A DNA stretch of 64,000 nt from an uncultured Clostridia bacterium (GCA_934120315.1 CAKOTX010000001.1:183718-247717); one strand, 5' to 3'; positions 43,908 through 53,099 are shown, numbered from the stretch's first letter. Made by a program: numbers and translations. Notes: a model not told the origin generated them from the sequence alone.

Positions 43908-44631
43908 ATGATTGTTTTAAAGAGAAAAAAGATAAGACTAATGATATTAACAGTATTTGTATTTGTTCTAGGGGTGGCAATATTTAATGACAAAAAAGAA
44001 AGTGTTCCAACAGTATCATTGCCAGTGTCTGGTAAGACAATTGTCCTTGACGCACGGACATGGAAAACCAGATGAAGGTGCACAAAGCAGTAGAGGTACA
44101 ACAGAAGCGGAAACAAATTTAAAAATTGCATTAAAATTACAGAATTTATTAGAACAAAGTGGTGCATCCGTAATACTTACACGTTCAGATGAAAATGCAA
44201 TATATGATATAGATGCGAAGACTTTGAAACAAAAGAAAATTTCAGATATTCACAATAGAGTAAAAATAGGAAATGAAAGCTCAGCAGATATATTTGTTTC
44301 AATTCATTTAAATAAAATACCACAACAGCAATATGATGGATGGCAAACATTTTATAATGCTAAAAGTACAGAAGGCCAGAAGTTAGCAGTATCAATTCAA
44401 AATAATTTAAATGAGGCAATTCAAAAAGAAAACAACAGAGTTGCTAAAACAATAGATAATATTTATATTATAAAACATGTAGAGATACCAACTACAATAG
44501 TAGAATGTGGTTTCTTATCTAATCCTGAGGAAGAGCAAAAGTTACTTAATGATGAATATCAAAATAGATTATCATGGGGAATTTATAATGGAATTATAGA
44601 TTATTTTTATGATGAAAATTCTCAGAAGTAG
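43908..44631 (+). pseudogene. CwlD-like N-acetylmuramoyl-L-alanine amidase, split by a +1 frameshift
   Basis: The family (Amidase_3) cleaves the bond between MurNAc and L-Ala; CwlD is used in spore cortex. From ATG 43908 the frame gives a signal anchor and KTIVLDA, then reaches TGA. The frame shifted by one base continues GHGKPDEGAQSSRGTTEAE and on to the family motifs, with His in GHG, Glu in TEAET, the 'SIHLN' zinc ligand and VECGFLSN. An extra C at 44055 joins the two: without it the sequence reads VLDAGHGKPDEGA, as in intact CwlD. Either the gene is mutated or the base is an assembly error. Confidence 0.85.
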
Positions 44632-44650
44632 TATTTATATACTTCTGAGG
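44621..44650 (+). repeat. Hairpin at the end of the amidase gene
   Basis: CTCAGAAGTA and TACTTCTGAG form a stem at the stop codon. No T-run follows on the + strand, so its terminator role is unclear. Confidence 0.5.
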
Positions 44651-44719
44651 AAAAATATTACAAAATGTTCATAAGGCCTACGGAAACAAGAAAAAAATTT
44701 GTAAAATTATTGAAATACA

Positions 44720-44748
44720 TTGACTTTTTGCCATTTTCATTGTATCAT
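44720..44748 (+). promoter_or_regulatory. Promoter of minD-minE-rodA
   Basis: TTGACT (44720-44725), a 17-bp spacer and TATCAT (44743-44748). Confidence 0.7.
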
Positions 44749-44804
44749 AGTAATTGATAAATTGGGATTTAAAATTCACAAGAATTATCCTAAGGAGGAA
44801 GAAT

Positions 44805-45596
44805 ATGGGAGAAGTTATAGTTATAACATCAGGAAAAGGTGGAGTTGGAAAAACAACAACAACAGCAAACTTAGGTTCAAGCTTAGCATTAGAAGGAAAA
44901 AAAGTAGCATTAGTTGATACAGATATTGGTTTAAGAAACTTAGATGTAGTAATGGGCCTAGAAAATAGAATAGTATATGACATAGTAGACGTTGTAGAAG
45001 AAAAATGTAAATTAAGACAAGCATTAATTAAAGACAAAAGATTTAAAGAATTATATTTATTGCCAGCTGCCCAAACAAGAGATAAGAGTGCAGTAAATGA
45101 AGAACAAATGAAAGAATTAACAAGCAAGCTAAAAGAAGAATTTGACTATATACTTATAGATTGTCCAGCTGGAATAGAACAAGGATTTAAAAATGCAATA
45201 GCAGGTGCAGATAGAGCAATTGTAGTAACAACAGCAGAAATATCATCAATAAGAGATGCAGACAGAATTATAGGATTATTAGAAGCATCTGAAATAAAAA
45301 ATCCAGAATTAGTTATTAATAGAATAAGACCTAATATGGTTAGAAAAGGCGAAATGATGGATGTAAATGACATAGTTGATTTACTATCAATAGACTTAAT
45401 AGGTGTTGTACCAGATGATGAATATATAATTACACAAACTAATAAGGGCGAACCTGTAATTCAAAATAGAAAAGCACCTTCTGGTAAGGCTTATTTAGAG
45501 ATTGCAAAAAGAGTTCTTGGTGAAAATATAGAAGTAACAATACCTGGAAGAGAAAAAGGCTTTTTTGCAAGATTAAAACGTATATTTAAAAAATAA
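44805..45596 (+). CDS. minD: Septum site-determining ATPase MinD
   Basis: A 263-residue deviant-Walker ATPase that binds the membrane as a dimer and positions the septum. The P-loop is KGGVGKTTTTANLG, switch I is 'VDTDIGLRNLDVV', switch II is LIDCPAGIEQGF, and the C-terminal amphipathic targeting helix is FFARLKRIFKK. The frame opens earlier at 44754, but AAGGAGG fixes ATG 44805. No minC is found upstream. It is followed by minE and rodA, an order common in Clostridia. Confidence 0.97.
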   Translation: MGEVIVITSGKGGVGKTTTTANLGSSLALEGKKVALVDTDIGLRNLDVVMGLENRIVYDIVDVVEEKCKLRQALIKDKRFKELYLLPAAQTRDKSAVNEEQMKELTSKLKEEFDYILIDCPAGIEQGFKNAIAGADRAIVVTTAEISSIRDADRIIGLLEASEIKNPELVINRIRPNMVRKGEMMDVNDIVDLLSIDLIGVVPDDEYIITQTNKGEPVIQNRKAPSGKAYLEIAKRVLGENIEVTIPGREKGFFARLKRIFKK

Positions 45597-45620
45597 ACAA
45601 AAGTGGAGGGGTAGTAAATA

Positions 45621-46130
45621 ATGTTTGAAAGCATAATGAATTTTTTGAAGAAAATGACTAAAAAAGAAGACCAAACATTAAAATCAAAAGATGCAGCAAA
45701 AGAAAGATTACATTTGGTTCTAATGCAAGATCGAGCAAATGTATCAGCAGATTTTTTGGATTTGATGAAACAAGAAATAATTGAAGTAATAAAGAAATAT
45801 ATAGATATAGATGAAAGTGCTATGGATGTAAGACTAACAAATAAAGAAAATGGTGATGGTAGCAATGGTGCCCCTGCATTATATGCTAATATTCCTATAT
45901 TGAATATTAAAGATGAAGTTAGACAAACAGCACAAGTTCAACAAAATGGAGAAGAGAAAAAAGAGGAAAATAAAGAGCAGAAAAAAGAAGAAGTAAAAAA
46001 GGAAAAGCCTACAAAAAATGTGGACAAAGCTGAACCAAAAAAAGAAGAACCAAAAAAAGAAGAGACAAAAAAAGAGGAAATAAAGAAAGAAGAAAACAAA
46101 CCAAATAAAAAAGAAAAAACAAAAAGTTAA
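45621..46130 (+). CDS. minE: MinE with Lys/Glu-rich C-terminal extension
   Basis: MinE stimulates MinD ATPase and drives pole-to-pole oscillation. Residues 1-10 form a membrane-binding helix (MFESIMNFLK). The contact-helix region is around DAAKERLHLVLMQDRANVSADF and the dimer core continues to ~100. The protein is 169 residues, about twice the usual ~90. The extra part (~110-169) is almost only Lys, Glu, Asn and Pro, with a repeated 'KKEEPKKEE' character and likely disordered. The minD stop is 24 bases upstream. Confidence 0.93.
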   Translation: MFESIMNFLKKMTKKEDQTLKSKDAAKERLHLVLMQDRANVSADFLDLMKQEIIEVIKKYIDIDESAMDVRLTNKENGDGSNGAPALYANIPILNIKDEVRQTAQVQQNGEEKKEENKEQKKEEVKKEKPTKNVDKAEPKKEEPKKEETKKEEIKKEENKPNKKEKTKS

Positions 46131-46149
46131 ATTATAAAAGAAGGGTTAA

Positions 46150-47262
46150 ATGAATATAAAGAAATTAAGAAAAATAGATTGGTTAATACCGATATGTGCA
46201 ATAATACTTTGCGGAATTGGCCTGGTAGCATTATTTTCTGCATCATATGACACCGGATTAGATGAATTTAAAAAACAAGCAGTTTGGATGGGGATAAGCG
46301 TTGGAATTATGATAATAGTCATGTTAATTGATTATAAAATTCTGATTAGATTATCTCCTATATTGTATGGAATATCAATAATTGCGTTAATAGCAGTACT
46401 GTTTACTAAACCGATTAATGGTGCAAGAAGTTGGTTTAATATTAAAGATGGGTTATTTTCATTTCAACCAGCGGAAATGGCTAAAGTATTTATTATATTA
46501 TTTTTAGCATATGTAATGTCAATTATTCAAAGAGATGGTAGAAGTGAAATAAATAAAATTCCTAAATTAGCTATAATTTTATTAACAATAGGAGTGCCAA
46601 TTGTTTTAATAATTGTTGAACCAGATTATGGTACTGCAGCTGCATATATAGTAGCATTTTTGTTAATGATATTTGTAGCAGGAATTGATAAAAAATATAT
46701 AATTACAGCATTTGCAATTATAGTAATTGCTGTACCAGTGGCATATAATTTTTTATTACCTACACATGCAAAGCAAAGAATAGATACATTTTTACATCCA
46801 GAATCAGATCCTAGAGGCGCAGGCTATAATGTTTTACAATCCAAATTGGCAATAGGAGCAGGACAAGTTACTGGAATGGGAATATTAGAAGGAAATCAAA
46901 CACAATTAGGGTATTTATATCCTAAGACAACAGATTTCATATTTTCTGTAATAGGAGAAGAAATGGGATTTGTTGTAGCAGGTGGAGTTATTCTATTAAA
47001 TATAATAATTATTACTAGAGCAATACAAATTGCCAAAGGTATAAAAGATGAGGCTGGAGCATATGTGGCAATAGGAATAGCTGGAATATTTTTATTCCAC
47101 ACACTAGAAAATATAGGAATGACAATGGGATTACTTCCAATTACAGGAGTTCCATTGTTGTTTGTAAGCTATGGTGGAAGCTCTATGATGACAAGTTTTA
47201 TATGTATAGGGGTATTATTAAATATCAGTAGCCAAAGAAAAAATGGAATGTTTAATAAATAA
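46150..47262 (+). CDS. rodA: Rod-shape-determining SEDS glycosyltransferase RodA
   Basis: A 370-residue SEDS-family peptidoglycan polymerase with about ten transmembrane helices. Family motifs are 'NGARSWFNI', FQPAEMAKV, VEPDYGTAAAYI, SKLAIGAGQVTGMGILEGNQTQ, FIFSVIGEEMGFV and LPITGVPLLFVSYGGSSM. It elongates the lateral wall with a class B PBP. It follows minE by 19 bases. The FtsW and SpoVE relatives have longer or different loops; gene order supports RodA. Confidence 0.94.
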   Translation: MNIKKLRKIDWLIPICAIILCGIGLVALFSASYDTGLDEFKKQAVWMGISVGIMIIVMLIDYKILIRLSPILYGISIIALIAVLFTKPINGARSWFNIKDGLFSFQPAEMAKVFIILFLAYVMSIIQRDGRSEINKIPKLAIILLTIGVPIVLIIVEPDYGTAAAYIVAFLLMIFVAGIDKKYIITAFAIIVIAVPVAYNFLLPTHAKQRIDTFLHPESDPRGAGYNVLQSKLAIGAGQVTGMGILEGNQTQLGYLYPKTTDFIFSVIGEEMGFVVAGGVILLNIIIITRAIQIAKGIKDEAGAYVAIGIAGIFLFHTLENIGMTMGLLPITGVPLLFVSYGGSSMMTSFICIGVLLNISSQRKNGMFNK

Positions 47263-47275
47263 TTAGGAGTAATAT

Positions 47276-48244
47276 ATGTACTTAAAAAAATTGAAAATAG
47301 GAAATGTAGAATTAGAAAATAATTTAATATTAGCTCCAATGGCAGGTGTAACAGACCTGCCTTTTAGGCGTATTGCAGAAAAGTTTAATCCAGGTTTAGT
47401 TTACACAGAGATGGTTAGTTCAAAAGCATTATTTTATGGGGATGAAAAGACAAAACAATTATTAAATACAGAAGGGGAAAAACGTCCTATCAGTATGCAA
47501 ATTTTTGGAAGTGAGCCAGAAACAATGGGAATTGCAGCAAAACAAGTTAGTGAATTAGCTGATATAGTAGATATTAATTTTGGATGTCCAGCTCCTAAAG
47601 TTGTAAAAAATGGAGATGGAAGCAGATTATTACTAGACTTAGATAAGGTAGAAGAAATTATAAAAGCTGTTGTGGAAAATTCTAAGGTTCCAGTTACAAT
47701 TAAATTTAGAAAAGGTTGGGATTCTAAAAATATTGTAGCATGTGAAGTGGCTAAAATAGCAGAAAAGAATGGAGTTTCAGCAATAACGATTCATGGAAGA
47801 ACACGTGATGAATTTTATAGTGGAAAAGCAGATTGGGACATAATCAGAAAAGTTAAAGAATCTGTAAATATTCCTGTAATAGGCAATGGAGATGTAATTG
47901 ATGAAGAAAGTGCAAAAGCAATGTTTGAACAGACAGGGGTAGACGGAATAATGATAGGTAGAGGTTCAATGGGAAATCCATGGATATTTGAACAGATAAG
48001 ATATTATCTTGAAACAGATAATAAGTTACCTAGACCAACTAATCAAGAAAAGTATGAGATTTTGAAGGAACATATTGATTTGGATGTTTTGTATAAAGGT
48101 GAGTTTGTTGCTATGAATGAAATGAGAAAACATATTGCATGGTATACGAAGAATATGCCTGATGCAAGTTCTTTCAGAAATGAAATAAATCACATTACTA
48201 CTAGAGATGAATTATTACAAAAAATTAAAGAATATTTTATATAG
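47276..48244 (+). CDS. dusB: tRNA-dihydrouridine synthase
   Basis: A 322-residue FMN-dependent TIM-barrel enzyme that reduces uridines in the tRNA D-arm. It has 'LAPMAGVTDLPFR', the catalytic cysteine C104 within NFGCPAPKVVKNGDG, TIHGRTR, IGNGDV and MIGRGSMGNPWIF. Bacterial DusB-type length. A tight gap (13 bases) links it to rodA. The stop codon TAG (48242-48244) is the first base triplet of a long inverted repeat. Confidence 0.95.
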   Translation: MYLKKLKIGNVELENNLILAPMAGVTDLPFRRIAEKFNPGLVYTEMVSSKALFYGDEKTKQLLNTEGEKRPISMQIFGSEPETMGIAAKQVSELADIVDINFGCPAPKVVKNGDGSRLLLDLDKVEEIIKAVVENSKVPVTIKFRKGWDSKNIVACEVAKIAEKNGVSAITIHGRTRDEFYSGKADWDIIRKVKESVNIPVIGNGDVIDEESAKAMFEQTGVDGIMIGRGSMGNPWIFEQIRYYLETDNKLPRPTNQEKYEILKEHIDLDVLYKGEFVAMNEMRKHIAWYTKNMPDASSFRNEINHITTRDELLQKIKEYFI

Positions 48245-48427
48245 AAAAGAAGAATATATAAACTTTGCATTACATTCCTCGGCTCATTACGAACCTTAAG
48301 AAATTCTAATTTATTTTATGGCACCCTTCCACTTTGTGAACTCTTTCCATAAAATTGCATAGAATTTCTAAAGGTTCTTCAATCACACTTGTCATTTCAT
48401 TTAAAGTTTATATATTCTTCTTTTCTA
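48242..48427 (+). repeat. 186-bp nested inverted-repeat structure
   Basis: The outer arms (48242-48266 and 48403-48427) are perfect 25-bp inverted repeats. Inside are AACCTT/AAGGTT (48292 and 48371), AGAAATTCTA/TAGAATTTCT (48299 and 48360) and ATTTTATGG/CCATAAAAT (48313 and 48347). The whole region folds into one long hairpin with internal loops. It fits a MITE or a structured RNA; no target-site duplication or coding frame was seen. Confidence 0.75.
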
Positions 48428-48482
48428 ATATGTAGTTATATTTTATTTTTTTAGTAATACATATACTCTAGGAGGAATGTGT

Positions 48483-49094
48483 ATGAAAAAGAAATATTGG
48501 ATAATCTTATTAATTGTAATTTTAGTAATTGGTGGAATATTTTTTTTCAAAAATAGGGTTAAAAATTCAAAATTAGGAAATAATAAAACTAGTCAGGAAA
48601 TCGTAGACAATATTTTAAATATTAGTTCTTATGAAGTAAAAGTAACAGTTAATGTAACAAGTAATAAAAACAGCAATAAATATATTTTAAGGCAAACATA
48701 TCAAAGTCCAAATCAAAGCTATCAGGAAGTGCTTGAACCAAGTAATATAGCAGGAGTAAAAATAGAAAATGATGGAACAAATTTGAAAATAGAAAATAGT
48801 CAATTAAATTTGAGTACAATTTTAGAAAATTATAGTTATTTGGGAGACAATTGTTTAGATTTATATAGTTTTATAGAAGATTATACTCAAAATAATAATT
48901 CAAAGTTTGAAGAAAAAGATTCAGAAATAATAATGAAAACAAATAGTAAAATTAATAATATATATATGCAAGAAAAATGTTTATATATAGATAAGACCAC
49001 ACATATGCCAACAAAAATGGAAATAAAGGACAATAAACAAAAAGCGACAATTTACATATTATATAATGAGGTAAAGGTAAATAGTACAAAATAA
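48483..49094 (+). CDS. Membrane-anchored LolA/GerS-like protein
   Basis: A 203-residue protein with one N-terminal transmembrane helix (residues ~5-24), no lipobox Cys, and then a beta-rich domain 'EIVDNILNISSYEVKVTVNVTSNKNSNKYIL' with QEVLEPSNIAGVKIENDG. This pattern resembles LolA-fold proteins such as GerS, needed for spore germination in Clostridia. ATG 48477 lies only 1 base after GGAGG, so ATG 48483 is preferred. Similarity is by eye only. A role in germination is suggested, not shown. Confidence 0.6.
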   Translation: MKKKYWIILLIVILVIGGIFFFKNRVKNSKLGNNKTSQEIVDNILNISSYEVKVTVNVTSNKNSNKYILRQTYQSPNQSYQEVLEPSNIAGVKIENDGTNLKIENSQLNLSTILENYSYLGDNCLDLYSFIEDYTQNNNSKFEEKDSEIIMKTNSKINNIYMQEKCLYIDKTTHMPTKMEIKDNKQKATIYILYNEVKVNSTK

Positions 49095-49214
49095 TACTAG
49101 CATACTTTACGAAGATATATATGTAAAAAACTATTGACTTTACTTCGACTAAGTTTAAAACGTAGAATAATACGAAAATATAGACTACAAATAGATATTT
49201 TAGGAGTGAAGAAA

Positions 49215-49562
49215 ATGGTAGTAAAAAGAGGCGATATGTTTTATGCAGACTTAAGTCCAGTTGTGGGTTCAGAACAAGGGGGAATCAGACCTGTATTAAT
49301 AATACAGAATGACTTAGGAAATAAGTATAGTCCAACTGTTATCGCTGCAGCCATAACATCTCAGACCAATAAAACAAAATTACCAACACATATAGAGCTA
49401 GGAGAAAATAAATGTGGACTTAAGAGTAATTCAGTTATATTGACTGAACAAATAAGAACAATTGATAAAAGTAGATTAAAAGAAAAAATAGGGCATATTG
49501 ATGATTCGCAAATTTTGCATCAATTAAATAGTGCTCTAGGAGTTAGTTTCGGATTAGAATAA
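49215..49562 (+). CDS. ndoA: MazF/EndoA-type mRNA endoribonuclease toxin
   Basis: A 115-residue PemK/MazF-fold toxin that cuts mRNA at specific sites. It has VKRGDMFYADLSPVVGSEQGG, 'RPVLIIQND', TVIAAAITSQ, THIELG and SVILTEQIRTIDKSRL, all family hallmarks. The frame opens at 49134, but TAGGAG 8 bases upstream fixes ATG 49215. Bacillus and related species have a RHH antitoxin (NdoAI) directly upstream; here none is seen, only a GerS-like gene. It may be controlled from elsewhere. Confidence 0.92.
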   Translation: MVVKRGDMFYADLSPVVGSEQGGIRPVLIIQNDLGNKYSPTVIAAAITSQTNKTKLPTHIELGENKCGLKSNSVILTEQIRTIDKSRLKEKIGHIDDSQILHQLNSALGVSFGLE

Positions 49563-49573
49563 AAAATAATTAG

Positions 49574-49600
49574 AATAGAGACTGGTTGGTCTCTATTTTT
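49574..49600. terminator. Bidirectional terminator
   Basis: AATAGAGAC and GTCTCTATT stem with a T-run. It overlaps the stop of the minus-strand PBP gene. Confidence 0.85.
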
Positions 49601-51359
49601 TAGAATCTAAATAAGGTAATACTTCACTAAGAATTTTTCCACCAACAGGTGCGGCAACACCTCCACCTTGATGGCCACCTTCGCCAGTAGGATTATACAA
49701 AGTAATAAGTAATACTATTTTGGGACTATCTGTTTCAGCAACACCGCAGAAGGATGTTACATATTTTCCTGTATTAACACCATCTTCTGATGTACCAGTT
49801 TTTCCGCCAACTTGATACCCTTCAACTTTGGCATTTTTTCCGGTTCCTTCAGATACAACGCTATTCATCATGCTTAATACTTTTTCTGCATTTTCCTTTG
49901 AAATAATTTGTTCCCCTGTCTCGATAGGCATTTCTGTTATTTCACCTGTTGTGCTATTTTGAATACTTTTTACAATACGAGGTTTAATATATACTCCTTT
50001 ATTAGCGATAGATGAAACTGCTGTAATCATTTGGAGTGGAGTTATTTCAAATCTTTGACCAAAACTTATTGTGGCAAGTTCAACAGGACCGGCTTTTTCT
50101 TCTTTAACGAATATACTATTAGCTTCTCCAGGCAAATGGATTCCCGTTTTATTAAACAAACCAAATTTGCGTAAATATTCATAATATTTTGTAACTCCGA
50201 TTTTTTGGCCTAATCCTATAAAAACAGGGTTACAAGAATTCATTAATGCAAGTCTTAAACTTTCTGAACCATGAGGTCTATAATATCTCCAACATTTAAT
50301 TCTAGTTCCAGCAACTTCAATTGCACCAGTACAACAAAATTGTCCTTGTTGATCTATGTTTGTTACAATGCCTTCTTCAAGAGCAGCAGAGGAGGTTACA
50401 GTTTTAAATACAGAACCAGGTTCATATGTATCAGATATAGCTTTATTTCTCCACATTCCTTGTAGTGCAGTTGTCTTATCTTTTTGATCAAGAGAATCCC
50501 AATTGTTTTTTAGTTCATCTGTATATGGTACATAAGGAGTGTTCAGATCATAACTTGGATAGTTTGCCATTGCTAAGATATCTCCATTTCGAGGATTCAT
50601 TGCAATTATGCTTCCACCATCAGTACAAACATTATCAATGCAAGCTTCTTTTAAATATTTTTCAACAATAGATTGGATTGTAAAATCAATTGTTAAAAAT
50701 AAGTTATTACCATCAATTGCAGCAACATAATTTTCATCTCCTAGACTTGCACCAGCAGCGTTTGTTTGACGATTAATTTTTCCATTTTTACCTTTTAAAT
50801 CGCTATCATATTTTGCTTCAATTCCATCTAACCCTTGATTATCACTTCCACAGAAACCGATTATTTGAGCTGCTAATGAGCCATAAGGATAATATCTTTT
50901 TGAATCTTCATCAATATTAATACCTGCAGTAATATTATTTTCTTCCATCCAAACTCGTAACTTATCAGAGTGTTCTTTGTCAACTTTTTTGACAATTGTT
51001 TCAATAGAACTTCTTTTAGAGACTTTTTTTAGTATTTTATCATAGTCAAGTTCAAAAATTTCGCTTAAAGCTTTGGCAACCTTTTCTTTATCTTTTTCAT
51101 GAATAAGAGTAGGGTTTACACTGATGGCTTCAACACTTGAACTTTCTGCTAAAATGTATTTTCCGGTAGAATCATAAATTGTACCTCTTTTGGCAGTAAT
51201 GGTTCGGGATTGAGACTGTTGAGTTCCAGCTTTTTCACTTAGTTCAGTTCCCCAAACAAATTGAATGTAGCACAGTCGAGTGGTTAATAGAGTAAAAATT
51301 ACTAAAACCATGAATAATGCATTTCGCATTTTCTTTTTATTACTTAAAGAAATTGGCAT
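49593..51359 (-). CDS. Class B penicillin-binding protein (FtsI/SpoVD-like)
   Basis: A 588-residue transpeptidase that crosslinks peptidoglycan, usually partnered with a SEDS polymerase. A single N-terminal transmembrane helix (~14-30) is followed by a pedestal domain beginning RGTIYDSTGKYILAES. The catalytic motifs are S316-V-F-K319, S375-C-N377 and K520-T-G-T523. There are no PASTA domains at the C-terminus. It could be the division, elongation or sporulation PBP. It is divergent from dapF. The ribosome binding site GAGGTGA precedes ATG 51359. Confidence 0.92.
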   Translation of the reverse strand: MPISLSNKKKMRNALFMVLVIFTLLTTRLCYIQFVWGTELSEKAGTQQSQSRTITAKRGTIYDSTGKYILAESSSVEAISVNPTLIHEKDKEKVAKALSEIFELDYDKILKKVSKRSSIETIVKKVDKEHSDKLRVWMEENNITAGINIDEDSKRYYPYGSLAAQIIGFCGSDNQGLDGIEAKYDSDLKGKNGKINRQTNAAGASLGDENYVAAIDGNNLFLTIDFTIQSIVEKYLKEACIDNVCTDGGSIIAMNPRNGDILAMANYPSYDLNTPYVPYTDELKNNWDSLDQKDKTTALQGMWRNKAISDTYEPGSVFKTVTSSAALEEGIVTNIDQQGQFCCTGAIEVAGTRIKCWRYYRPHGSESLRLALMNSCNPVFIGLGQKIGVTKYYEYLRKFGLFNKTGIHLPGEANSIFVKEEKAGPVELATISFGQRFEITPLQMITAVSSIANKGVYIKPRIVKSIQNSTTGEITEMPIETGEQIISKENAEKVLSMMNSVVSEGTGKNAKVEGYQVGGKTGTSEDGVNTGKYVTSFCGVAETDSPKIVLLITLYNPTGEGGHQGGGVAAPVGGKILSEVLPYLDSKK

Positions 51360-51404
51360 AAAATCACCTCATATAAATGTATGCACAAAATGTTGGAATT
51401 ATAG

Positions 51405-51433
51405 TTGCAAAATAAAATTTTGTGTGATAAAAT
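51405..51433 (+). promoter_or_regulatory. Promoter of dapF
   Basis: TTGCAA (51405-51410), a 17-bp spacer and TAAAAT (51428-51433) with extended TGA. Confidence 0.6.
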
Positions 51434-51494
51434 GCACAAGAATAAAATATAATTATATTGTATTCTTAATTAATACCTAATAGAGGTGATAAAA

Positions 51495-52325
51495 ATGATT
51501 AAATTTACAAAAATGCAAGGGCTAGGGAATGACTATGTCTATATTGATGCTATTCATCAAAATATAGAGAATAGAACATACCTGGCTCAATTTGTTAGTA
51601 ATCGAAATTTTGGAGTAGGTTCAGATGGATTAATATTAGTAGAAAAGAGTGATATCGCAGATTTTAAAATGACTATGTTTAATTCAGATGGTTCACAGGC
51701 TGAAATGTGTGGAAATGGAATCAGATGTGTTGCCAAATTTGTCTATGACAAAGGACTGACAGATAAAACAAATTTAAAAATTGAAACATTAGCAGGAATT
51801 AAGACTCTTTTATTAAATGTAAGAAATGGAAAGGTTGAAACAGTTAGAGTGGATATGGGAGAACCTATATTAGAACCAACTAAAATTCCAGTAATGGCTC
51901 CAGAAAATCATGTTGAAATAGAATCATATGATAAAAAATTTGACTTTACTTGTGTTTCAATGGGAAATCCACATGCTGTAGCAATTGTAGAAAATGTAAA
52001 AGATTTTGATGTGAAAAAATATGGTAAAGATATTGAAATTAATAAAATATTTCCTCAAAAAGCTAACATTGAATTTGCAGAAATAGTTGATAGAAATACT
52101 ATAAAAATGAGAGTGTGGGAAAGAGGAACAGGAGAGACTTTGGCATGCGGAACTGGTTCGTGTGCAACAGCAGTTGCATGTGCTTTAAATGGAGTGACTG
52201 ATAGAAATGTTGTTATAGAATTACTAGGTGGAAATTTAAAAATTGAATGGAATGAAAATGACAACCATGTTTATATGACTGGACCAGCTGTTACTGTTTT
52301 TGAAGGAGAGCTTTTAGAAAAATAA
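51495..52325 (+). CDS. dapF: Diaminopimelate epimerase
   Basis: A 276-residue PLP-independent epimerase converting LL- to meso-diaminopimelate for lysine and peptidoglycan. The two catalytic cysteines are C72 ([12 protein letters not shown]) and C218 ([11 protein letters not shown]). It begins '[16 protein letters not shown]', another signature. The frame opens at GTG 51486, but GAGGTGA there is the ribosome binding site for ATG 51495. The cell wall therefore probably contains meso-DAP. Confidence 0.96.
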   Translation: MIKFTKMQGLGNDYVYIDAIHQNIENRTYLAQFVSNRNFGVGSDGLILVEKSDIADFKMTMFNSDGSQAEMCGNGIRCVAKFVYDKGLTDKTNLKIETLAGIKTLLLNVRNGKVETVRVDMGEPILEPTKIPVMAPENHVEIESYDKKFDFTCVSMGNPHAVAIVENVKDFDVKKYGKDIEINKIFPQKANIEFAEIVDRNTIKMRVWERGTGETLACGTGSCATAVACALNGVTDRNVVIELLGGNLKIEWNENDNHVYMTGPAVTVFEGELLEK

Positions 52326-52326
52326 A

Positions 52327-52366
52327 AAGGCAAGTAACATTGAAACTAATCAATGTTACTTACCTT
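52327..52366 (-). terminator. Terminator of the unknown gene at 52379
   Basis: AAGTAACATTGA and TCAATGTTACTT with flanking AAGG/CCTT. A T-run follows only on the minus strand. Confidence 0.8.
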
Positions 52367-52378
52367 GGTGTTAAGGAG

Positions 52379-52924
52379 TTACTCTTCTAACTCGAAAAAG
52401 TCACAATTCATGACGCCGAACGATTCTTTGGCATCGTCTTGGTTTAAGGTTTGAAATCCCAAAGTAATGAAATCATACTTCTCAATACGTTTGCCAGCTG
52501 TTATAACTTTGATGCGATATTCTTTTTTAAAGGTTTTGTCAGAGTAGAATTCATCAAGAATCTTCTGGCAACCACCGTTTTCAAAGCTTAAAGCATGGCA
52601 GCGTCTACATTTGGAACATAGATGTTCATTTGTTTTTAAGATGGCAGAACAGTTCATATTTTTAGGAATTTTGCCGTAAAACAGTTCGGCACCTCTTTTC
52701 AGTACAAAAGTTGGTTGGATTTCAGATTCGATTCTGAAAGTAAGCAAGTCGTCTGCAGAGATTTTTTTTAGATGAAAAGCCCGTTTACTTAATTCAACAT
52801 TTTCTTTGCTTGAATCAGGGTAGTCAGATACAACAAACTTTTTTAAGCAGAGCTCAGGAATTTGAGAGTTTAATGAAAGTTCGTTATAAGTCTTAAATGA
52901 TTTTAAACTAGGAATTTTTTGCAT
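52379..52924 (-). CDS. Unknown Cys-containing protein
   Basis: A 181-residue soluble protein that I do not recognise. It contains a cysteine cluster HLCSKCRRCHALSFENGGC in the middle, with an additional Cys upstream (MNCSAIL) and one near the end (MNCDFF); the cluster could bind zinc or an Fe-S centre. Codon use is richer in C and G than its neighbours. It has a separate promoter, AAGGAGG ribosome binding site and terminator on the minus strand. It is similar in layout to the lone gene at 21148. Possible horizontal acquisition is inference. Confidence 0.75.
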   Translation of the reverse strand: MQKIPSLKSFKTYNELSLNSQIPELCLKKFVVSDYPDSSKENVELSKRAFHLKKISADDLLTFRIESEIQPTFVLKRGAELFYGKIPKNMNCSAILKTNEHLCSKCRRCHALSFENGGCQKILDEFYSDKTFKKEYRIKVITAGKRIEKYDFITLGFQTLNQDDAKESFGVMNCDFFELEE

Positions 52925-52948
52925 ATGAGTTTACCTCCTTAATGTGTA

Positions 52949-52966
52949 TGAATGGAAAACCATTCA
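52949..52966 (-). promoter_or_regulatory. Hairpin or operator in the leader of the gene at 52379
   Basis: TGAATGG, AAAA, CCATTCA: a perfect 7-bp inverted repeat between the minus-strand promoter and the gene. Confidence 0.5.
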
Positions 52967-52991
52967 ATATCAATGTACGAAATACTATATA

Positions 52992-53020
52992 ATTATACCA
53001 CTTTATGTAAAATAAGTCAA
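52992..53020 (-). promoter_or_regulatory. Promoter of the unknown gene at 52379
   Basis: On the minus strand, TTGACT (53020-53015), a 17-bp spacer and TATAAT (52997-52992) with extended TG. Confidence 0.8.
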
Positions 53021-53099
53021 TTATATTAAGTAGTATATGTAATAAAATGTAAAAATAAATAATAGTAATTAATATTAAAGTTAGAAAGGAATGATTAAA

